From the NCBI GenBank assembly GCA_011389765.1, contig JAABTT010000007.1, positions 1-64,000 of the forward strand: a stretch of DNA of 64,000 nucleotides, given 5' to 3'. A program made the translations under genes and the position numbers. Source of the DNA: Desulfohalobiaceae bacterium S24 (GTDB lineage Bacteria > Desulfobacterota > Desulfovibrionia > Desulfovibrionales > Desulfothermaceae). The notes under the pieces were generated by a model. The model ran no database searches, was not told the origin of the DNA, and saw only the letters and a list, made by a program, of their open reading frames with translations. Positions 57,783-64,000 of this stretch are shown piece by piece. Every line of letters starts with the position of its first letter. The stretch's first letter is position 1.

Positions 57783-59075
57783 ATGGGAATCGGTTTAACC
57801 CTGTTCATCATTTTTTTTATCTTCCTGCTCCTGGGCGTGCCGCTGGCCGTCTGCCTCGGTCTTTCGGTCATCGCCACCTTCTGGATCCATGACGCCCTGC
57901 CTCTCATGGCCGTGGCCCAAAAAATGTACAACGGCCTGGACCATTTTCCACTCATGGCCATCCCCTTTTTCATCCTGGCCAGCTCCATCATGACCCAGGG
58001 CGGGGTCTCCAAGCGGCTCATCGAGGTCTGCAACGCCTTTGTCGGGCATTTCAGCGGCGGCCTGGCCGTGGCCTCCATCATCTCCTGCATGTTTTTCGCC
58101 GCCATTTCCGGCTCCAGCCCCTCCACCGTGGTGGCCATCGGATCGATCATGATTCCGGCCATGATCGCCGCAGGCTACGGCGAGCGCTATACCGTAGGCA
58201 TCGTGGGCTCGGCCGGCTCCCTGGGCATCCTCATCCCGCCGAGCATCCCCATGATCGTGTATGGAGTAGCCACGGAACGCTCCGTGGGCAAACTGTTCAT
58301 GGCCGGCATCGGGCCGGGCATCTTCATGGGGGCCGTCTTTATCCTGACCGCCATCATCGTGGCCAAGGTCAAGCGTTTCGACAAACTCCCCCCTGTCCCC
58401 TGGCCGGACCGCCTCAAGGCCCTCTGGTCGGCTTTGCCCGGCTTGTTTATGCCCTTTCTGGTCCTGGGCGGCATCTACGGGGGGATCTTCACCCCGACTG
58501 AAGCAGCGGCTGTTGCCGTGTTCTACTCTCTGTTCGTGGGCATTTTCGTGTACAGGGATCTTCGCCTGGCCGACATACCCAAGGTCTTTTCCAGGGCAGC
58601 GGTGACCATGTCCATGGTTCTGTTCATCATCACCTCGGCCATGCTCTTTGCCTTCATCCTGACCACCGAAGGCATCCCCGGGGCGGTGGCCGACTTTATT
58701 ATAGAGCATGCCGTATCGCCCTGGATGTTTTTGCTCTTTGTCAATATTCTGCTCTATTTTGTCGGCGATTTCATGGAACCGAGCTCCGCCATCCTCATCC
58801 TGGCGCCCCTGTTTCTGCCCATTGTCCTGGAGTTGGGAATCGACCCCATTCATTTCGGGATAATCATGACCGTAAACATGGAAATCGGCATGATCACCCC
58901 GCCGGTGGGTCTGAACCTCTTTGTGGCCAGTGGAATCTCCGGGCTGTCCCTCTGGGATGTCTTCCGGGGCGCGGCACCTTTCATGGTCATCATGCTCATC
59001 GGCCTGTTGATCATCACCTACGTCCCGGTGATCTCCCTCTGGATTCCCAAGCTTCTCTACGGAGCCCTCTTCTGA
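57783..59075 (+). CDS. dctM: TRAP transporter large permease, DctM family
   Basis: This 430-aa permease has about 12-13 hydrophobic segments. 'LMAIPFFILASSIMTQGGVSKRLIEVCNA' and 'FFAAISGSSPSTVVAIGSIMIPAM' make up the first half signature, and 'IYGGIFTPTEAAAVAVFYSL' and 'ITPPVGLNLFVASGIS' the second. It catalyses Na+-coupled uptake of the acid delivered by DctP. A strong terminator follows. Confidence 0.94.
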   Translation: MGIGLTLFIIFFIFLLLGVPLAVCLGLSVIATFWIHDALPLMAVAQKMYNGLDHFPLMAIPFFILASSIMTQGGVSKRLIEVCNAFVGHFSGGLAVASIISCMFFAAISGSSPSTVVAIGSIMIPAMIAAGYGERYTVGIVGSAGSLGILIPPSIPMIVYGVATERSVGKLFMAGIGPGIFMGAVFILTAIIVAKVKRFDKLPPVPWPDRLKALWSALPGLFMPFLVLGGIYGGIFTPTEAAAVAVFYSLFVGIFVYRDLRLADIPKVFSRAAVTMSMVLFIITSAMLFAFILTTEGIPGAVADFIIEHAVSPWMFLLFVNILLYFVGDFMEPSSAILILAPLFLPIVLELGIDPIHFGIIMTVNMEIGMITPPVGLNLFVASGISGLSLWDVFRGAAPFMVIMLIGLLIITYVPVISLWIPKLLYGALF

Positions 59076-59099
59076 AAGACGCCCCATTCCGTTATTCAG

Positions 59100-59158
59100 G
59101 GCGGGCACCGGGCGGCGGACTTCCTTCGCGGAGTCTGCAGCCCGGTGTCCGCCTTTTC
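59100..59158 (+). terminator. Rho-independent terminator of the TRAP operon
   Basis: GGCGGGCACCGGGC pairs with GCCCGGTGTCCGCC (one G-T pair), with an inner loop of 26 nt, followed by TTTTCT. It lies 25 bp after the dctM stop. The rest of the 59159-59292 gap shows nothing clear. Confidence 0.75.
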
Positions 59159-59292
59159 TGCTTGTCCATCAGGCGGCCTTGGTCTCTTCCTCTTTTAGAG
59201 CGGGGATTGACAAAAGGGCTGAATTCCGGTTACTTCCCCCTGACTGTCAATAACCATCACCTTTCCCGAACAAATGGGAGCCTTTCAGAATC

Positions 59293-61443
59293 ATGCCCAC
59301 CCCCGCAACAAAGCCGGGCACTTCCGCGGTTTGTGTCCACGTTCCCTCGCTTCCTTCTCTGCTGTTGAAGCTGATTGAAACCTGCAATCAGGAAGAAGTG
59401 CCTTTAAAGCAGGTTGCCGGGATCATCGAAAAAGACCCCTCGCTCACCGGAAAGATCCTGAAACTGGTCAATTCATCGATGTTCGGCCTGCCCAGAACCA
59501 TACACACCATCGACCAGGCCACGGCCCTTGTCGGTCTCAACGCCGTCAAAACCATGGCCATCAGTGCCTCCATCCATCAGGTCTTTGGCTGCACCAGGGG
59601 CCAAGGCGCCCTCAATCTGAAAACATTCTGGTATCATTCTCTTTCCTGCGCCATTCTTGCCCGACGTCTCGCCCGGGCCACACAGCACTGCAACCCGGAT
59701 CAGGCCTTTCTCGGCGGCCTGCTGCATGATATGGGCCGACTCGTTCTCCTGAAGGATTCCCCGCAGCCCCCCCCCGGAGCGCGAGACGGGACCGCTGTTT
59801 CACCGCGGCGGCTCCTCGAGGATGAAAAAGAATTCGGAGGCCCCCACACCGACCTCGGGGCCTGCCTGCTGGAAGGCTGGAATCTCGAGACCTCCCTTGC
59901 GGACTGCGCCCGGTATCACCATGAGCCCCTGGATCGGATTCAACAGGCCCTTCCCCTCGTCCAGACCGTATATTGTGCCGATGCCTTGAGCCCCGGCAAA
60001 ATCATCCCCTGCCCGGAGCATCCCAAAGCGCTCCAATCACTTCTGGAGGTCTCCGAAAGCGATATCGAATCCTGCCGCCTCGAAACCGAGGCGGAGCTGC
60101 ATCAGGTTGCCGATTCTTTGAACATATCCATTGAAGAACCTCCTGTTGCTGAACCCCCTCCCCGGTCCAGCCCCAAGCAGCCCGGCGAAGAGGAACTGGA
60201 CCGAATGGTCCGGGATCTCTCCCTTTTGCAGAACAGCCTCCTAAATCTGATCACCGCTACAGACTGTCCAACCATTCTCAGCTTGGCCGGACAGGGACTG
60301 CAACTCCTTTTTGATGTTGACGTTTTTTATTTTTTTCTGTACGACACTCAGAAAAAAGGACTGCTTCAGCAGCGGGCCTCCGGCCCTGAAAACCCTGCAG
60401 GACATCATGAGATGTTCATTCCGACGCAATCCGGGAACAACCTGCTGACCATGGCCATGACCTCGGGAAAACCTCGGGATACCTTTTCAAACCCCGGGCC
60501 TGTGTCCATTCTTGAAGAACAGCTCATCCGCCTGAGCGGCCGGGAGGGTCTTTACTGTCTCCCGATGCACGTGCACGGTGACTTCATCGGGCTCATCGTT
60601 TTGGGCCTCAGCCGGACGCGATATGAGCGGGTGCAGAACAGCTCCCTGCTCCAGATGTTCACCACGCATATCGGACTTGCCCTGCATACCGCCGTGAGCC
60701 GGGAAACCGCCCTTCAAGCCGTCCAGGCCCAGCGCAATGACGCCTCGTCCCGACTGGCCCGAACCATTATCCATGAAGTCAACACCCCGTTGACCGTCAT
60801 GAAAAACTATCTGAAAATTTTGGACGTCAAATTCAAAGAACAGGGGATCGACCAGGACGAACTGGGCATTATCAATGATGAAATCGATCGAATTGCCGGA
60901 CTCATTCAGCAGTTGCACCCGGGCCACCAGGCATCGGAGGGGCATATCGCCGGCGTTGAGCCGAACACGATCCTTAGCGAACTCGTCCGGCTCTTGCAGG
61001 ATTCCTACCTAAAAGACAGACAGGTTCGCATTCATCTGGATCTGAGCCCATCCAGGCCCAAAGTCCGAATCGACAAGAACAGCTTGAAGCAGGTCTTTCT
61101 CAATCTGATGCAGAATGCGGCCGAAGCCATGGACACCGGAGGGAACCTGACCATCCGGAGCCGATGTATTCTCCCGAAAATCATGGGAACAACACTCGGT
61201 CCTGCCGAGGATTGTCCCGGCTATCTGGAAATCACCTTCATTGATGACGGCCCGGGGATTCCTCAGGAATTGCAGGAATCCCTTTTTGATCCCCTCCAGA
61301 CTTCCAAAGGAGAGGGTCACGCCGGTCTCGGCCTTTCGGTCTGCTACGAGATCATCAAAAAATTCAATGGACGTTTGAGCTGCCGAAGCAATCCCGGGGA
61401 GAAGACCCGGTTTCGTATTGAACTGCCTGTCATTGCTTCATAA
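59293..61443 (+). CDS. HDOD-GAF sensor histidine kinase
   Basis: This soluble 716-aa protein starts with an HDOD domain (residues ~10-220: 'KQVAGIIEKDPSLTGKILKLVNSSMFGLP', 'ALVGLNAVKTMAIS', 'LGGLLHDMGRLVLL'). It is followed by a GAF domain (~310-455), a HisKA with 'LARTIIHEVNTPLTVMKNYL' and an HATPase ('NLMQNAAEAMDTGGN', 'FIDDGPGIP', 'HAGLGLSVCYEI'). HDOD modules coupled to kinases are known in signalling of stress and development. No transmembrane segment is seen. It overlaps the region just upstream of the hybrid kinase gene, 13 bp away, so the two are a unit. Confidence 0.88.
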   Translation: MPTPATKPGTSAVCVHVPSLPSLLLKLIETCNQEEVPLKQVAGIIEKDPSLTGKILKLVNSSMFGLPRTIHTIDQATALVGLNAVKTMAISASIHQVFGCTRGQGALNLKTFWYHSLSCAILARRLARATQHCNPDQAFLGGLLHDMGRLVLLKDSPQPPPGARDGTAVSPRRLLEDEKEFGGPHTDLGACLLEGWNLETSLADCARYHHEPLDRIQQALPLVQTVYCADALSPGKIIPCPEHPKALQSLLEVSESDIESCRLETEAELHQVADSLNISIEEPPVAEPPPRSSPKQPGEEELDRMVRDLSLLQNSLLNLITATDCPTILSLAGQGLQLLFDVDVFYFFLYDTQKKGLLQQRASGPENPAGHHEMFIPTQSGNNLLTMAMTSGKPRDTFSNPGPVSILEEQLIRLSGREGLYCLPMHVHGDFIGLIVLGLSRTRYERVQNSSLLQMFTTHIGLALHTAVSRETALQAVQAQRNDASSRLARTIIHEVNTPLTVMKNYLKILDVKFKEQGIDQDELGIINDEIDRIAGLIQQLHPGHQASEGHIAGVEPNTILSELVRLLQDSYLKDRQVRIHLDLSPSRPKVRIDKNSLKQVFLNLMQNAAEAMDTGGNLTIRSRCILPKIMGTTLGPAEDCPGYLEITFIDDGPGIPQELQESLFDPLQTSKGEGHAGLGLSVCYEIIKKFNGRLSCRSNPGEKTRFRIELPVIAS

Positions 61444-61456
61444 AGGATTTTCATTC

Positions 61457-63415
61457 ATGCGAGATCAATTCGAGATTTGTATCGTTGACGACAATCACCG
61501 GGTCTGTGAAAGTATCGAAATCCTTTTAAAAAATCAGGGGCACCAGACACAGACAGCCAATTCCGGCCAAAAAGCCCTGCAAATCCTGAAGAACGACACG
61601 ATCGACCTGGCGCTTCTGGATATGAATCTTCCGGACATGCAGGGGCTAGAAATCATGGATTTTATCAGGGCGCACTGCCCTGAAACACAGATGATCGTTA
61701 TCACCGGAGTGGCTACGATCGATCTGGCGGTAGAAGCCCTCCGCAGGGGGGCCTTTGATTTCCTGCGAAAACCCTTTGAATACGAAGAACTCATCAACAG
61801 GGTGAAAAACGCCCTGCACAAGAAACGCCTGACCGCTGAAAACAGGGCGATCAACGGGCAACTCCGGCAGTCGGAAGACCGCTATCAATTTCTCGTGCAG
61901 TCCTCGCCGGATATAATCTTCACCCTGGATGATCAAGGCCGTTTCACCTTCATCAACCAGGCTGTGGAAACGCTCCTGGGGTATCGCAGTGAAGATCTGA
62001 TCGGCGAACACTATACACAAATCGTCTATGAAGACGATTTGGACACGGCAAAGTACCTCTTTCATGAACGACGAACCGGCACTCGTTCAAACCGTGGAAC
62101 GGAATTCCGGCTCAAGTCATTGAAAAAAACTGCAGAACCGGGAACCTTTGAAGTGAATTACCTGCCTGTGGAAATGAAAGCCACCGGTCTGTACGACACA
62201 GGCAGTTCCAGAAACGGCAGTACCTTTCTCGGGAGCTACGGGGTCGCCCGGGACATCAGTGAAAGAAAGCGGCTGGAAGCGCAATTCAATCAAGCCCTGC
62301 GCATGAAATCCCTGGGCAGTCTGGCCGGAGGCATTGCCCACAACTTCAACAACCTCTTGATGAGTATTCAAGGCAATATATCTTTAATTCTGGCCCAGAC
62401 CCAATCCTCTGCCCCCGGATATAACAGGCTGAAAAGCATTGAGCACTATGTCGATGAAGCCTCCGCCCTGACAGGACAGCTCCTCGGTTTCGCCAGGGGA
62501 GGGAAGTACAATTTAGAGACGCTGGATATGAACCAAGTTCTTAAAAAATCTGCAGAACTCTTTTCCCAGACCAAAAGGGAAATCATGGTTTCCTATTGCC
62601 TTGCAGACACTCTCAAACCGATCGGAGGCGATCAGAATCAATTAAGGCAAGCCCTGCTCAACCTCTTTGTCAATGCCTGGCAGGCCATGCCCGATGGGGG
62701 TGAGCTCGTGCTCAGCACAAGCAATCAGACCCTTGAGGAACGACAGGCCCGACAGCATGCTTTGCCTCCGGGCGAGTATGTAACAATCTGCATTGCCGAC
62801 ACCGGCGTGGGGATGGATGAAACAACACAAGAACGGATCTTTGAACCCTTTTTCTCCTCCAGGGAGGTTGACCAGGGGACCGGACTCGGCCTGGCCTCTG
62901 TATACGGCATCGTCAAAAATCATAAAGGCTCGATCGAGGTTCACAGCCAGCCAAATGAAGGCTCCACGTTTACCCTTCGCTTTCCGGCTTCACAGAACAA
63001 ACTGTCGATTGCCGCTGAAAAAGAAGTGCCGAAAGGGCTCTCCGGGGGTTCGGAAACCATTCTGGTTGTCGACGACCAGGAGATGGTCCTTGATGTCACC
63101 AAGGCCTGCCTTCAGGAGTTGGGCTATGAGGTGTGCACCTCGCAAAGCGGCCGGGAGGCCATTGATGTTTTTTCATCACATCAGAAGAATATCGATTTGA
63201 TCCTCTTGGATCTGATCATGCCGGAAATGGGAGGCAAGGAGACCTTTGAGTCTTTACAGAAAATCGATCCAGGGGTCAAAGTCTTGATCTCAAGCGGCTA
63301 CAGCCTGGACGGTGCAGCCAGGGGTGTCCTTGAAAAGGGCGCCTTGGGGTTTATTCAAAAACCGTTTAAATTGAACGAACTTTCCCAAAAAATTCACACC
63401 ATTCTGCAAAATTGA
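61457..63415 (+). CDS. Hybrid sensor kinase, REC-PAS-HK-REC
   Basis: This soluble protein of about 652 aa begins with a receiver ('ICIVDDNHRVCESIEILL', Asp in 'LALLDMNLPDMQG', Lys in 'FLRKPFEYEEL'). It continues with a PAS domain ('YQFLVQSSPDIIFTLDDQGRF'), a HisKA with 'LAGGIAHNFNNLLMSIQGNI', an HATPase ('NLFVNAWQAMPDGGEL', 'GTGLGLASVYGI') and a second receiver ('LVVDDQEMVLDV', 'LILLDLIMPEMGG', 'IQKPFKLNEL'). ATG 61457 is preferred over 61418, which lies inside the preceding gene. It probably takes phosphate from the HDOD kinase upstream on its first receiver. No output regulator is in the window. Confidence 0.92.
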   Translation: MRDQFEICIVDDNHRVCESIEILLKNQGHQTQTANSGQKALQILKNDTIDLALLDMNLPDMQGLEIMDFIRAHCPETQMIVITGVATIDLAVEALRRGAFDFLRKPFEYEELINRVKNALHKKRLTAENRAINGQLRQSEDRYQFLVQSSPDIIFTLDDQGRFTFINQAVETLLGYRSEDLIGEHYTQIVYEDDLDTAKYLFHERRTGTRSNRGTEFRLKSLKKTAEPGTFEVNYLPVEMKATGLYDTGSSRNGSTFLGSYGVARDISERKRLEAQFNQALRMKSLGSLAGGIAHNFNNLLMSIQGNISLILAQTQSSAPGYNRLKSIEHYVDEASALTGQLLGFARGGKYNLETLDMNQVLKKSAELFSQTKREIMVSYCLADTLKPIGGDQNQLRQALLNLFVNAWQAMPDGGELVLSTSNQTLEERQARQHALPPGEYVTICIADTGVGMDETTQERIFEPFFSSREVDQGTGLGLASVYGIVKNHKGSIEVHSQPNEGSTFTLRFPASQNKLSIAAEKEVPKGLSGGSETILVVDDQEMVLDVTKACLQELGYEVCTSQSGREAIDVFSSHQKNIDLILLDLIMPEMGGKETFESLQKIDPGVKVLISSGYSLDGAARGVLEKGALGFIQKPFKLNELSQKIHTILQN

Positions 63416-63487
63416 TCTTCGGTCAGCGAAAACATAAATGGGTAAAAAAAGAATTTTCTAACCTCAAAAAGCTCGCAGATAATCCGT

Positions 63488-64000
63488 ATGAGTTCGATTG
63501 TCACTGAAACTCACCAGGAAGTTGCCCTGATCAGGCTCAGCAACGGGGTGACCAATCCCATCGGCCTGGATTTGGTCCTGGATTTGGAACAGACCCTGGA
63601 CAGGGTGAAGTCTTCTCATCAGGGACTGATCCTCTCCGGAGGGGAAAAATTTTTTTCCATCGGCTTTGACCTCCCGGGTCTTTTGCAACTTGACAGAGCA
63701 GGCCTGGAGGACTTTTATTCCAGTTTCAACCGGACCCTGTTCAAGCTGCTCACCCTGCCCCTGCCGACCCTGTGCTGCATCACTGGTCATGCCGTGGCCG
63801 GGGGCTGCATCCTGAGCCTGGGCTGCGATTTTCGGATTGCGGCATCGGAAAAAACGAAAATCGGGCTCAATGAAATCGGCATTGGGGTCCCGGTACCCTA
63901 TCTGGCCGACATGCTGCTCAGGCAGATCATCGGCCATCAAGCGGCGTTAAAAATGATGTACAGCGGGGATTTCATCAGCTCAGCGCAGGCTGAAGCCCTG
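63488..64000 (+). CDS. Enoyl-CoA hydratase/isomerase family protein (3' partial)
   Basis: The window ends inside this gene; 171 codons are visible. ATG 63488 opens 'MSSIVTETHQEVALIRLSNG', the usual crotonase start. 'GGEKFFSIGFDLPGLL' is the first oxyanion-hole region and 'GHAVAGGCILSLGCDFRIAASE' the second. The family's catalytic Glu region appears as 'IGLNEIGIGVPVP'. Hydration or isomerisation of acyl-CoA cannot be told apart from the visible part. Confidence 0.88.
   Translation, partial: MSSIVTETHQEVALIRLSNGVTNPIGLDLVLDLEQTLDRVKSSHQGLILSGGEKFFSIGFDLPGLLQLDRAGLEDFYSSFNRTLFKLLTLPLPTLCCITGHAVAGGCILSLGCDFRIAASEKTKIGLNEIGIGVPVPYLADMLLRQIIGHQAALKMMYSGDFISSAQAEAL

Overview
The window looks like chromosome from a strictly anaerobic Desulfobacterota-type bacterium, probably a relative of the sulfate reducers. 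The grounds are indirect: a sodium-pumping decarboxylase with an acyl-CoA transferase, many iron-sulfur flavoproteins and a DsrE-like protein, dense two-component signalling with sigma-54 activators, TRAP and ABC uptake systems, and relics of selenoprotein genes. No rRNA, tRNA, CRISPR array or complete insertion sequence was seen.

Layout. 0-3.4 kb: glutaconate-type CoA-transferase subunits A and B, then the gamma-like and beta subunits of a Na+-translocating decarboxylase. The two CoA-transferase genes are separated by a 32-bp-arm inverted repeat built of heptamers. 3.4-13.2 kb: a coherent signalling locus. A Lon protease with a receiver domain inserted before its AAA+ module is divergent from an operon that has a clear sigma-54 promoter and two upstream palindromes. 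The operon encodes a 60-aa protein, two UspA-like proteins sharing an 'AEAG' motif with it, a 30-aa membrane protein, an SLC13-type permease with RCK_C domains, a cytidylate-kinase-like protein with a BON-like tail, and a histidine kinase / NtrC-type regulator pair. 13.2-22.1 kb: small genes, a cysteine-desulfurase-like enzyme, and a dipeptide ABC transporter with a DppA D-aminopeptidase. 22.1-28.3 kb: zwf, gnd, a mercuric-reductase-like flavoprotein, a TVP38 membrane protein and glk, all on the minus strand.

28.4-39.4 kb is an accessory and decaying region. It holds a DUF433/DUF5615 pair, a small redox cluster, a truncated selenoprotein-B-like gene, a wrecked type I restriction locus (an hsdM-hsdS deletion chimera, a frameshifted small gene and a truncated hsdR) around an intact ImmA/IrrE + DUF4411 pair, an intact RelE/ParE-type toxin-antitoxin pair, a UGA-containing peroxiredoxin-like selenoprotein gene split by a 181-bp repeat element, and a Na+/H+ antiporter fragment. 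39.6-44.5 kb: a YnjB-type ABC transporter and a phosphotransferase. 45-51.2 kb: a fused rSAM/selenodomain-associated transferase, RecD2-type helicase, type II homoserine kinase and threonine synthase. 52-59.1 kb: ornithine-cyclodeaminase-like enzyme, a NarL-type two-component pair and a TRAP transporter. 59.3-64 kb: an HDOD-GAF-kinase, a hybrid kinase, and the start of an enoyl-CoA hydratase.

The most novel signals are the Lon-receiver/AEAG/sigma-54 locus and a family of short modular repeat elements with common ends and exchangeable hairpin cores. One copy splits the selenoprotein gene in a way that lets its insertion point be read exactly, and another supplies the 3' end of glk. Heptamer-periodic intergenic arrays recur at operon junctions throughout.
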